Positions 47,004 to 55,757 of a stretch of DNA of 64,000 nt are shown piece after piece (the stretch's first letter is position 1; every line of letters begins with the position of its first letter). This DNA is from Pseudidiomarina homiensis (lineage in GTDB: Bacteria; Pseudomonadota; Gammaproteobacteria; Enterobacterales; Alteromonadaceae): contig NZ_PIPX01000001.1 in NCBI RefSeq assembly GCF_003987225.1, forward strand, positions 496,001 through 560,000, given 5' to 3'. The notes below the pieces were generated by a model. That model did not search any database, was not told the DNA's origin, and was given only the letters and a program-made list of their open reading frames with translations. A program made the translations under genes and the position numbers.

Positions 47004-47657
47004 ATGTATTTACGTGAATTTATCGAAATCGCGGTTTTGCACTTTCTAGCCGTTGCCTCACCAGGACCTGACTTTGCCGTGACCGCGCGTTATAGCTTAG
47101 CTTATGGACGTCGCATCGGCCGCTACGTAGCCCTCGGCATTGGTGCGGGGATACTTATTCATGTGGCGTATTCATTACTTGGTGTCACCTTGATTATTCA
47201 CCGCTACCAATGGGTTTATGCCTCGCTGCTTTTATTGGGAGCGTTGTACCTTGGTTGGATAGGTTGGCAAGCCATTCAAGCCAAACCCGCAAGTCAGGCG
47301 CCCGAGGCGGCCGCCGCGGCAGGTGAGCTTAGTCGCGCTAAAGCGTTTCGGGTTGGTTTCATTACCAACGGTCTCAACGTGAAAGCGACCTTATTTTTTA
47401 TGGCGCTCTTTACCGCGATTATCGACCCAACTACGCCGACGTGGATCAAAACCAGTTATGGTCTCTATATGGCCGTTGCGACCGCCGCTTGGTTTACCTT
47501 ATTAGCCACAGCCTTGACCATAGGTCCAATATACGAGCGAATTTGGCGTTTTGGTCATTGGCTTGATCGCCTCATGGGCGCCATCTTATTGTTGCTCTGC
47601 GTAAAGCTTATCAACGACTGGTGGCAGGTAATTCAAGTTCTCGTGAGCGGGGATTAA
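47004..47657 (+). CDS. LysE/RhtB family amino-acid exporter
   Basis: The 217-residue inner-membrane protein has about six helices and the LysE signature near the N-terminus (HFLAVASPGPDFAVTARYSLAYGRR) plus FRVGFITNGLNVKATLFFMALFTAI. It exports amino acids or derivatives such as lysine, threonine or homoserine lactone. The divergent LysR gene is its likely regulator. Confidence 0.9.
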   Translation: MYLREFIEIAVLHFLAVASPGPDFAVTARYSLAYGRRIGRYVALGIGAGILIHVAYSLLGVTLIIHRYQWVYASLLLLGALYLGWIGWQAIQAKPASQAPEAAAAAGELSRAKAFRVGFITNGLNVKATLFFMALFTAIIDPTTPTWIKTSYGLYMAVATAAWFTLLATALTIGPIYERIWRFGHWLDRLMGAILLLLCVKLINDWWQVIQVLVSGD

Positions 47658-47702
47658 TGCTATGATCCGCAACGTTAAATAGAAGTGGGTAAAGAGACAC
47701 CT

Positions 47703-48587
47703 ATGCAGTTATTTGTAAACGATCTTACAGTCATCGATTTTTCGTATTTATGCGCCGAGCGGGGCATTGTTGGTGAAAGTTGGATCGTCGATATCATTCT
47801 AGACGGCAGCCTCAACGAACAATCGATGGTGCTGGACTTCGGCAAAGTCAAAAAGCAGATCAAACGCATTATCGATGATGCCGTTGACCACAAGCTTGCT
47901 GTGCCCGCGGATCACTCATATACACGCGTTACCCATACTGATGATGATAGTAGCTACTGGGTTGATTTCTTGCGCCCACAAGAACGCTCCATTCATCTCT
48001 TTTGCCCAGCGGATGCCTTTGCCTTTATCGACGCTGAAGAAGTTTCCATGGCCAGTGTTAATGCTTATTTACGGGCGGTGATCAAACGCGAATTGCCCGG
48101 TAATGTAGCTGGTCTTGAGGTTATCCTACGCGAAGAAAACATCGCTGGTGCCTATTATCACTACACGCATGGCCTGAAAAAGCATGATGGTAACTGCCAG
48201 CGCATTGCCCATGGTCATCGCTCACAACTCCAGGTTTTTATTGATAACGCACGAGCGCCGCAGGTTGAAGAACGCTGGGCGCGGCGGTGGCAAGATATCT
48301 ATTTAGGTTCACAAGAAGACACTTGCTCAGTTAATGAACTCAAACTGTCTTCTGCTGGCAAGCTGGTCAGCGATAGCAGTCACCAAGCCTATCGCTACAC
48401 AGCGGACCAGGGCCTGTTCGAGTTAGCTGTGCCACACCAGGAAAATGATCTCATAGCCAGCGATTCAACCGTTGAATGTATTGCCGATTACTTAGCTCAA
48501 ACCATAGCGCTGGAAGAAAACGCTCAGGGCCGAGTAAAAGTAATGGCGTATGAGGGCGTTGGTAAAGGAGCTATTGGCTATGCGTAA
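47703..48587 (+). CDS. Tandem PTPS-like protein (6-carboxytetrahydropterin synthase family)
   Basis: I start the 294-residue protein at the ATG at 47703 with AAAGAGAC upstream. It has two halves resembling 6-pyruvoyl-tetrahydropterin synthase/QueD. The first half has the MVLDFGKVKKQIKRII helix and an Asp62-His63 pair but lacks the His-x-His zinc motif. The second half has His153, Cys165 and His170-Gly-His172, like the QueD CGRLHGH site. So active-site parts are divided between halves. It precedes an M23 peptidase gene by an 8-base overlap. A role in queuosine or pterin synthesis is not supported by neighbours. Confidence 0.7.
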   Translation: MQLFVNDLTVIDFSYLCAERGIVGESWIVDIILDGSLNEQSMVLDFGKVKKQIKRIIDDAVDHKLAVPADHSYTRVTHTDDDSSYWVDFLRPQERSIHLFCPADAFAFIDAEEVSMASVNAYLRAVIKRELPGNVAGLEVILREENIAGAYYHYTHGLKKHDGNCQRIAHGHRSQLQVFIDNARAPQVEERWARRWQDIYLGSQEDTCSVNELKLSSAGKLVSDSSHQAYRYTADQGLFELAVPHQENDLIASDSTVECIADYLAQTIALEENAQGRVKVMAYEGVGKGAIGYA

Positions 48588-49401
48588 ACTGCTTGGTGTG
48601 GCGCTATTGTTGTTATCTGGTGCTGCGAACGCGATGTCAGTTATTGAATTACATGGTGCCAAAACAGCCGGAGCTTTGCTGGTTGGTAAAACCGCTGCTG
48701 GTAGTGAGGTCAAACTCAACGATAAAAGCCTCGAAGTATCTAGCGAAGGTGTTGTGGTGTTTGGCTTTGAGCGTGATGCCAAAGGCCCGCAAACGTTAAC
48801 GATTAAGCTTGCTGATGGCAGCGTACATAAAGAAGTCATCGCTTTAGAACCGCGCGAGTACAAGATTGATCGGGTTGAAGGTGTACCACAGCGTACGGTC
48901 ACGCCAGATCCAGAACAGGTTGCACGTGCACGTAAAGAAGCTGCAGCGGTGTGGCGAGCGCGACAGACGCGAACCGATGAACTGTACTTTTTAGAGCCGG
49001 TAATTAGCCCAGCAGAAGGGCGAATTAGTGGGGTTTATGGTAGTCAACGTATCTTCAATGGCGAGCCTCGCAACCCGCACTTTGGGCTCGATGTCGCTGC
49101 CCCAACGGGCACACCTGTCAAAGTGGTATGGCCCGGCGAAGTAGTGTTTGCTGATCCTGATTTATTTTATTCTGGCGGCACCATTATTGTTAATCATGGT
49201 TTTGGCGTAACGACCACCTATATTCATCTAAGTGCCGTTAACGTTGCCGTCGGGCAACGCGTGCAACAAGGTGACGTGATTGGTGCGATTGGTGCGACAG
49301 GCCGAGCAACCGGGCCGCACCTCGATTGGCGCGTGAACTGGGGCGATGTGCGCCTTGACCCAGCACTCGTGCTTGAGCATTTCGATAAGCCGGTGTTTTA
49401 A
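48580..49401 (+). CDS. Secreted M23 peptidase (LytM-like)
   Basis: The 273-residue protein starts at 48580 with AAAGGAG upstream and a signal peptide (cut after AANA). A beta-rich N-terminal domain (about 25-110) precedes an M23 domain with HFGLDVAAPTGTPV, an ITV-like NHGFGVTTTYIHLS and GRATGPHLDWRV, holding the zinc ligands His, Asp and His. It should cut peptidoglycan cross-links in the periplasm. It overlaps the PTPS-like gene by 8 bases and the convergent M61 gene by 4. Confidence 0.9.
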   Translation: MRKLLGVALLLLSGAANAMSVIELHGAKTAGALLVGKTAAGSEVKLNDKSLEVSSEGVVVFGFERDAKGPQTLTIKLADGSVHKEVIALEPREYKIDRVEGVPQRTVTPDPEQVARARKEAAAVWRARQTRTDELYFLEPVISPAEGRISGVYGSQRIFNGEPRNPHFGLDVAAPTGTPVKVVWPGEVVFADPDLFYSGGTIIVNHGFGVTTTYIHLSAVNVAVGQRVQQGDVIGAIGATGRATGPHLDWRVNWGDVRLDPALVLEHFDKPVF

Positions 49402-51170
49402 AGCTTCAGCCAACGTTTTGCGTGCGTCGGCTCAACAACCTTTAAGACATAGTTGTTAAGCTTAGGAGCTTGCCAAATGAGCTCCACTGAAATTAATTCA
49501 TCACGGCGAAATGCATGCACGATCACAACATCACCGGGTTGATAACGTTCAAAAACTTCTCGCATATTACTATCGGTAACCTGCAAATTATCAATGGCGA
49601 TAACACGGTCTTGCGCACTCAAACCAGCTTCTTGAGCAGCTTCATCAGCAAAGACGACTTGTAGCTCGAGGCCATGCATTGAGGCTTTGAACTTGGCGCC
49701 TAATGCAACCGGCAAAGGAGTGGGGGCTGAACGACCACCAAAGCCATTGTCATCCTGCGTAGGTTTGCGCTCAATGGCAATGCCAAATTGCTCAAGCAGC
49801 TCGGCTACGGGAAGCGGCTCGGTGCTATTTACCGCTCGGTCAATAAACGCGTGTAGGTGAATACCGTATTCGTCCTGCATAAACTCCGCAAACGTCGTGT
49901 CGGTGGTCCCTTGCAACGTGGCGCCGTAACGCCGCCACAAATTCGCCATACACTGGCCGAGCGACAATGTATCGCGGCTCTCAGCACGGATAAACAAGTC
50001 TAGACAAAGCGCAATTAATGCACCTTTGGCGTAGTAACTCACGATTGCGTTTGGAGCATTTTCATCTTGTTTATAAAAACGATTCCACGCCTGCAAACTT
50101 GAATCACCTACGGTGTGCCGATCCACGCCAACACCCCGATGTACCCGTGCCAAGGTATCGCCAACTAAACCTAAATACGTCGGCGCATCGATTAAGCCAG
50201 CCTCGTGCAACACAAAATCGTCAAAGTAAGATGTAATTCCCTCATAAAACCATAACTGCCGCGTGTATTGCTCAGCAGCCAGTGAATACGGAATAAAGTC
50301 GTTGGGTTTAAGCGTTTTTATGTTCCAACTGTGAAAGTACTCGTGACTACATAGACTCAAAAACGTACGGTAGTCAGTGTCTATGTTTGGCCTTGTACCG
50401 GGGCTGACAAGGTCTCGACGAGAGCACATAAGTGCTGTTGAATTGCGATGCTCTAGACCACCAAAACCTTTGCCAACCACCATCGTTAAAAACAAGTACT
50501 CTTTAAATGGAACTTGCTTTTCGAATAGTAAAATTTGCTGTTCGCAAATTCGCGCTAAATCACCACAAATTCGTTCCACATCGGCGAAATTTCTTCCGGC
50601 GGTAACGAATGCGTGTTTAATTCCACCGGCGATAAACTCATGGATCCCCAAGTCACCAAGTAAAAATGGATAATCGATAAGTTCTTCATAACTCTCAGCG
50701 CGAAAGCGGCCAGCGCTGTAATGCTCGCCGCTTAATCGCGGCATTCCAGTGGCGACACGCCAGTGTTTGCATGGCTCGCTCAACTCTACGGTCAACTCAA
50801 CGGATTCATCGGTTCGTCCAGCCACAGCAAGGCATAAACTACTATTGTTAAAAAAGCCCCAGAACTGATCAAGATAAGCGCTACGGACCGACAAATCGAA
50901 GGCATATACCTGATAATGAACGGTAAGTTCTGCTGCTTCAGCACAGTCAATTCGCCACGTTTGTTTGTCTACCGCGTGGAGAGTGAGGGCTTTACCATTG
51001 CTTTCGGCACGTAAATCAAGAATATTGCGCGCAAAGTCGCGAATCATATAACTACCTGGGATCCACGCTGGAAGCTTCAGTTCGATACTGTCATCGGTGT
51101 GGACATCAATACGTAAACGCACCGCAAACTGGTGGCCATGAGGATCAAGCGGAGAAATATGATAATGCAT
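49398..51170 (-). CDS. M61 family aminopeptidase with PDZ domain
   Basis: The 590-residue protein has an N-terminal beta domain (KLPAWIPGSYMIRDFARNI near residue 33), a gluzincin core with HEYFHSWN near residue 280 and a later Glu in the WFYEGITSYFDD segment, and a C-terminal PDZ domain (about 500-570, GLSAQDRVIAIDNLQV). No signal peptide is visible, so it may act in the cytoplasm. M61 enzymes such as glycyl aminopeptidase remove N-terminal Gly or Ala. It ends 4 bases inside the convergent M23 gene. Confidence 0.92.
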   Translation of the reverse strand: MHYHISPLDPHGHQFAVRLRIDVHTDDSIELKLPAWIPGSYMIRDFARNILDLRAESNGKALTLHAVDKQTWRIDCAEAAELTVHYQVYAFDLSVRSAYLDQFWGFFNNSSLCLAVAGRTDESVELTVELSEPCKHWRVATGMPRLSGEHYSAGRFRAESYEELIDYPFLLGDLGIHEFIAGGIKHAFVTAGRNFADVERICGDLARICEQQILLFEKQVPFKEYLFLTMVVGKGFGGLEHRNSTALMCSRRDLVSPGTRPNIDTDYRTFLSLCSHEYFHSWNIKTLKPNDFIPYSLAAEQYTRQLWFYEGITSYFDDFVLHEAGLIDAPTYLGLVGDTLARVHRGVGVDRHTVGDSSLQAWNRFYKQDENAPNAIVSYYAKGALIALCLDLFIRAESRDTLSLGQCMANLWRRYGATLQGTTDTTFAEFMQDEYGIHLHAFIDRAVNSTEPLPVAELLEQFGIAIERKPTQDDNGFGGRSAPTPLPVALGAKFKASMHGLELQVVFADEAAQEAGLSAQDRVIAIDNLQVTDSNMREVFERYQPGDVVIVHAFRRDELISVELIWQAPKLNNYVLKVVEPTHAKRWLKL

Positions 51171-51289
51171 AGTTTTGACCTTAAGGATTAAAGTGACAAC
51201 TACTCAGGCTTTGAATGGTAGCATGGGCAGATTTCGCTATGTAGCGTTTTGCATGCGATAAATGAACCGACAGGTAAAAGTTGAACGGG

Positions 51290-51295
51290 TATAAT
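51290..51295 (+). promoter_or_regulatory. Candidate -10 box for the LytS/LytTR operon
   Basis: A perfect TATAAT lies 33 bases before the kinase start in the gap from the divergent M61 gene. No convincing -35 box is seen, which may point to activator-dependent transcription. Confidence 0.35.
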
Positions 51296-51328
51296 CAGTT
51301 CTAATAAGCAAATGAAATAGGGTGATAA

Positions 51329-52414
51329 ATGCCTGTAGTTGGACGTTGGAAAGCTTTATTGGATGATCGCAACCGCTTTTTCTGGGTGCTGCAGGCAGCC
51401 GGCTGGTTTGGTTATGCGTTGGTGCAATACATTGGTTCACTCATGCACGAGATGCGTGATATCTATGTGTTAATTATCCTTCTCGGCGCCTATGCCGGAT
51501 TTCTCTTGACTGTTCCGTTGCGTTATCTCTATCGCCGTATTTGGGACAGCCCGCCATGGCTGCTGATCTTGATTGTGCTGGCATCGGCTTATTTCTCTGC
51601 CAGCATTTGGGCTGTGATTGACAACGCTACCTACTGGGAAATTTATAAATTTGGTTTTCGTCCTGAAAACAATTGGTTTTATTTCAAGAACACCCTCGCA
51701 AAATTTTACATTATGCTAAGTTGGAGCGGTCTCTATTTCGGCATCAAATATTATCAAATGCTGCAAGATGAGAAACAAAAAGCATTAATGGCAACCTCCA
51801 TGGCGCACCAAGCTCAGTTGAAGATGCTTCGTTATCAGTTGAATCCGCACTTTCTATTTAACACTTTGAATGCAATCTCCACGCTCATTTTGATTAAAGA
51901 AAATGATCTCGCGAACAAAATGATGAGCAAGCTAAGTTCCTTCTTGCGCTTTTCGCTGGATAACGAGCCCATTAAAAAGATCCCGTTGGCGCGTGAGATT
52001 GAGGCCCTAATGTTATACCTCGATATCGAAAAGGTGCGTTTTGATGAACGTCTGAACGTCACTATCGAAATAAGCGATGAAGCCCAACAGGCTTTAGTTC
52101 CAAGCTTATTTCTGCAACCGCTCATTGAGAACTCAATAAAATATGCCATCGCTAAATTGGAAGAGGGCGGAGAAATTAGCATAAGCGCCGAGCGTCAGGG
52201 CGAAGAGTTGGTTGTCATTGTCGCAGATAATGGTCCTGGAACAACAAAACCAACGCAAGACTTGATTCGTAGTGGTGGCGTTGGCTTAGCAAACACACGC
52301 GATCGGTTACAGGCCTTGTATGGAAAGAGCTACTCATTTACATTATCCTCTAACGGTCCTTCAGGCATGCGTGTCGAAATTCGCATCCCCTTCGAACAGG
52401 TTGAGGTTTCATGA
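51329..52414 (+). CDS. LytS/AlgZ-type sensor histidine kinase
   Basis: The 361-residue protein has four N-terminal membrane helices (about 20-160) and the His_kinase domain with LNPHFLFNTLNAIS, phospho-acceptor His174, and an ATP-binding part with PLIENSIKYA and ADNGPG/GVGLANTRDRL. It would phosphorylate the LytTR regulator encoded by the next gene, which starts within its stop (ATGA). The signal is unknown; the short membrane domain has no clear periplasmic sensor loop. Confidence 0.93.
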   Translation: MPVVGRWKALLDDRNRFFWVLQAAGWFGYALVQYIGSLMHEMRDIYVLIILLGAYAGFLLTVPLRYLYRRIWDSPPWLLILIVLASAYFSASIWAVIDNATYWEIYKFGFRPENNWFYFKNTLAKFYIMLSWSGLYFGIKYYQMLQDEKQKALMATSMAHQAQLKMLRYQLNPHFLFNTLNAISTLILIKENDLANKMMSKLSSFLRFSLDNEPIKKIPLAREIEALMLYLDIEKVRFDERLNVTIEISDEAQQALVPSLFLQPLIENSIKYAIAKLEEGGEISISAERQGEELVVIVADNGPGTTKPTQDLIRSGGVGLANTRDRLQALYGKSYSFTLSSNGPSGMRVEIRIPFEQVEVS

Positions 52415-53238
52415 CAAGCAAAATCCGCACTTTAGTGGTCGATGATGAGTCACTCGCACGCCGCGGTTTAATCGTGCGCTTGCAGGATTTTCCCCAGGTC
52501 GAATTATTGGACGAGTGTCAAAGCGCACGGCAAGCACTCGAAAAGATCATTGAGCACCGACCCGATCTGATTTTTTTAGATATTCAAATGCCTGGTATGA
52601 ATGGTTTTGAACTTTTACGCGAAGTAAAAGCCAAAGGCATTGAATTACCTATTGTTGTCTTTGTGACTGCATACGACCAATATGCGATCAAGGCCTTCGA
52701 AGTTCGCGCTATCGACTATCTACTCAAGCCGGTCGATCATGAACGTTTGAGCCTTGCTTTGGAGCGCGTCACAAAAAACCTTGCGCAGCGTGAACGAAAT
52801 GCACAACAAGAGCGTATGTTGAACTTATTAGCAGACGCGACCGGCGAAGACTGCGAAGCGATCTTGCGGAAGCTTGCTGACAATGAAAATGTCGGCGCAT
52901 CACGCTACCCAGAACATATTGCAATTAAGGAAAGTGGTGAAATCACTCGCGTTGCGATTAACTCCATCGAATGGGTCGATGCTGCGGGCGATTACATGTG
53001 TATTCACGCTGCCAATGAGACACATATTTTACGTCGGACGATGAAGGAGCTCGAGGAAGAGCTTAATCCGAATCGTTTTCAACGAATTCATCGTTCGGCG
53101 ATCGTTAATTTAGACCAAATTGAAAAACTCTGTAGTCGCCAAAATGGTGAATATCATATTGTGCTGAAAAACGGCAAGGAACTTAAAGTCAGTCGTAGCT
53201 ACAAAGAACGGATTAAGAAGCTTATTTTAAGTACTTAA
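52411..53238 (+). CDS. LytTR response regulator (AlgR/LytR type)
   Basis: The 275-residue protein has an intact receiver (Asp11-Asp12, phospho-acceptor Asp57 in LIFLDIQMPG, Lys in YLLKPVDH) and a C-terminal LytTR DNA-binding domain (about 170-270, EWVDAAGDYMCIHA, FQRIHRSAIVNLDQIE). It pairs with the kinase upstream by an ATGA overlap. Typical targets are cell-surface, autolysis or nutrient-stress genes. The DUF6279 lipoprotein gene 29 bases downstream is likely part of the operon. Confidence 0.94.
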   Translation: MTSKIRTLVVDDESLARRGLIVRLQDFPQVELLDECQSARQALEKIIEHRPDLIFLDIQMPGMNGFELLREVKAKGIELPIVVFVTAYDQYAIKAFEVRAIDYLLKPVDHERLSLALERVTKNLAQRERNAQQERMLNLLADATGEDCEAILRKLADNENVGASRYPEHIAIKESGEITRVAINSIEWVDAAGDYMCIHAANETHILRRTMKELEEELNPNRFQRIHRSAIVNLDQIEKLCSRQNGEYHIVLKNGKELKVSRSYKERIKKLILST

Positions 53239-53267
53239 CTGCAAGCCACAAAGGAGCACAAACGATT

Positions 53268-54134
53268 ATGACGAAATGGAAAACTATCATCATCATTGTG
53301 CTCGTCTTCAGTGCCTTCTTAACAGGTTGCTCGACGCAATTCGGTTATCGCTTTGCCGATACTTACCTTGAATGGCAACTCGCCAAGTACATAGACGTTT
53401 CCGGCCAACTGGAAACAGACGTTGATACTGCCATTGACGAGTTGCACATGTGGCATGCTCGATCTGAATTACCTCGCTATCGAGACTTCCTCGACACCAT
53501 GCTCGACGATCTCGATCACGGCGCCGTTGATGCTCAACGTTTATTTGATTATGGCGGTGAAGTGTTCCATCTCTGGCAACGGATACGCAACCAAATCACA
53601 CCCTATGCCCAAGAGTTTTTACCACGACTGAACGCGACTCAACGGACCCAACTCATTAAGAATTTACGTGATCGTTTGCAAGAAGAACGTAAGGAAGCGC
53701 AAGAATTAACCGACGATGAACGCTTTGAACGCAGTTACGATAGAGCTGTGGAGCGTGCAAGCGATTGGCTAGGCCGTGTTCACCCAGAACAGCGCCGGCT
53801 ACTGCGCCGTTGGGTGCAAGAGCGGGACAACAGTGATGAACTATGGCTAGACTACCAAGCACAGTGGTTGAATCGTTTTGAAGAAATTTTAGCGGAACCG
53901 CAGGCTGAAACTTTTGCCGCTGAGCTGCATGACCTTTTTACTCAGCCAGAACAACTGCGCTCTGAGGAATTACACGCGCAGAACGCAGAGAATCGAGAGT
54001 TAGCAGTGGCGGTTATTTTAGTGATTTACCAAAGCTTAAGTTCGCAGCAAAAACAACATTTAGAAGCGAAACTGCGAGAGTACCGCGCCACGTTAACCGA
54101 TTTGATCAACGAGTACGCGGTAACTACCGATTAG
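53268..54134 (+). CDS. DUF6279 family lipoprotein
   Basis: The 288-residue protein has a lipoprotein signal (lipobox FLTGC near residue 21) and a helical, charge-rich mature part with the family start QFGYRFADTYLEWQLAKYIDV. Family function is unknown. It follows the LytS/LytTR genes and may be a surface output or accessory of that system. It ends 1 base before the convergent pyk gene. Confidence 0.85.
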   Translation: MTKWKTIIIIVLVFSAFLTGCSTQFGYRFADTYLEWQLAKYIDVSGQLETDVDTAIDELHMWHARSELPRYRDFLDTMLDDLDHGAVDAQRLFDYGGEVFHLWQRIRNQITPYAQEFLPRLNATQRTQLIKNLRDRLQEERKEAQELTDDERFERSYDRAVERASDWLGRVHPEQRRLLRRWVQERDNSDELWLDYQAQWLNRFEEILAEPQAETFAAELHDLFTQPEQLRSEELHAQNAENRELAVAVILVIYQSLSSQQKQHLEAKLREYRATLTDLINEYAVTTD

Positions 54135-54135
54135 T

Positions 54136-55572
54136 TTATTTAACTTCAATAATTTTGCACGTATTGGTCGAACCAACGGTTTCCATTACATCGCCATGGG
54201 TCAACACCACCAAATCACCAGCGACAATGTGGCCACGGGCTTTGACTTCAGCTATCGCATCTTGCACCAAGTTTTCCGGTTTACTTTGCGTGGAGTCAAA
54301 GGCGATAGGGTAAACACCGCGGTACAGCGCACAACGATTACGGCTGGCGGTGTGTCGGGACAGTGAAAAAATTGGCAAAATCGTATGAATGCGCGACATC
54401 AACTTGGCAGTTGAGCCTGACTCAGTAAGGGCGATAATTGCTTTGACCCCAGCGAGGTGCGTTGCCGCATACATAGCGGTGATAGCCGTTGCTTCTTGCG
54501 TATTGGTAAAGGTTTCTTCGAGATCTTTGCGATCTAAACGCGCCGAAGGATGCTCTTCAGCACCGAGGCAAATTTCTGCCATCGCTTTTACTGTGGCAAT
54601 AGGGTGCTTACCGGCGGCGGTTTCTGCTGACAACATCACCGCATCGGTACCATCAAGTACCGCATTGGCAACATCCATCACCTCAGCACGCGTCGGCATG
54701 GAGTTTTCAATCATCGACTCCATCATCTGAGTTGCAGTGATCACTACTTTATTTAATTGACGGGCACGTTCAATAATACGTTTTTGCTTACCGACGAGCT
54801 GTGCATCACCAATTTCAACACCTAAGTCGCCACGCGCTACCATTACTGCCTCAGAAGCTCGTATGATGTCATCTAGTGCGGCGTCATTCGCTACGGCTTC
54901 AGCGCGCTCAATTTTCGCACACAGCATTCCAGTGCCATTGGCTTCGCGCAATAAGCGACGAGCTTCGTTCATGTCAGCGCCCGAGCGAGGGAACGAGACA
55001 GCCAGATAGTCAACGCCGATTTCTGCAGCTAGCTTAATGTCTTCTAAATCTTTTTCAGTTAGTGCCGAAGCCGACAACCCGCCACCTAGGCGGTTGATAC
55101 CTTTATTATTTGAGAGCTTACCGCCAACTAGAACTGTGGTAATCACTTTTGCACCTTCGACCTTATCAACCTGTAACCGCAAACGGCCATCGTCCAGCAA
55201 CAGAATATCGCCCGGTTCGACGTCTTGCGGAAGTTCTTTATAGTCAATTCCGACCGCTTGCCCAGTGCCAGCATCGCGAGGCAAGTCGCCATCAAGGACA
55301 AAAGTATCACCTTCATCGAGAGTAACAGCGTCGTGCGTAAATTTTGCGATGCGAATTTTGGGGCCTTGTAGGTCACCAAGAATGGCGACATGAGTGCCTA
55401 ATTCGCGACAAATTTCGCGTACCGTCTGCGCTCGTTGCTTGTGATCTGCTGCACTGCCGTGAGAAAAATTAAGACGAACCACATTAGCACCAGCTTTGAT
55501 GAGTGCCTCTAGGGTGGTGCGATCATCGGTCGCGGGCCCAAGTGTGGTAACAATTTTAGTACGGCGTAACAT
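54136..55572 (-). CDS. pykA: Pyruvate kinase (PykA type)
   Basis: I start the 478-residue enzyme at 55572 ([17 protein letters not shown]), with AAGGAG upstream; the frame extends 36 codons further into the gap. It transfers phosphate from phosphoenolpyruvate to ADP. Key features are the substrate-loop [46 protein letters not shown] and [10 protein letters not shown]. Length and start resemble AMP-activated PykA. It faces away from the divergent GAPDH gene, so two glycolytic enzymes share one 185-base control region. Confidence 0.95.
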   Translation of the reverse strand: MLRRTKIVTTLGPATDDRTTLEALIKAGANVVRLNFSHGSAADHKQRAQTVREICRELGTHVAILGDLQGPKIRIAKFTHDAVTLDEGDTFVLDGDLPRDAGTGQAVGIDYKELPQDVEPGDILLLDDGRLRLQVDKVEGAKVITTVLVGGKLSNNKGINRLGGGLSASALTEKDLEDIKLAAEIGVDYLAVSFPRSGADMNEARRLLREANGTGMLCAKIERAEAVANDAALDDIIRASEAVMVARGDLGVEIGDAQLVGKQKRIIERARQLNKVVITATQMMESMIENSMPTRAEVMDVANAVLDGTDAVMLSAETAAGKHPIATVKAMAEICLGAEEHPSARLDRKDLEETFTNTQEATAITAMYAATHLAGVKAIIALTESGSTAKLMSRIHTILPIFSLSRHTASRNRCALYRGVYPIAFDSTQSKPENLVQDAIAEVKARGHIVAGDLVVLTHGDVMETVGSTNTCKIIEVK

Positions 55573-55757
55573 GTAATACTCCTTGCTGCGGACGGTCAGG
55601 TAGATAGTGCTAAAGTTCTTATGCTTAGCTTGTCGCGGGATTATAGCATGAGCGGCAAAGGGATACAGAGCTTCTGGCACTTACCGGCGCTTTTAAGTAC
55701 AATAGCGCGCACTTTTTTCTGTTTCGTTTCTTTTCACCGTAACGCAAGGGTAATCGC

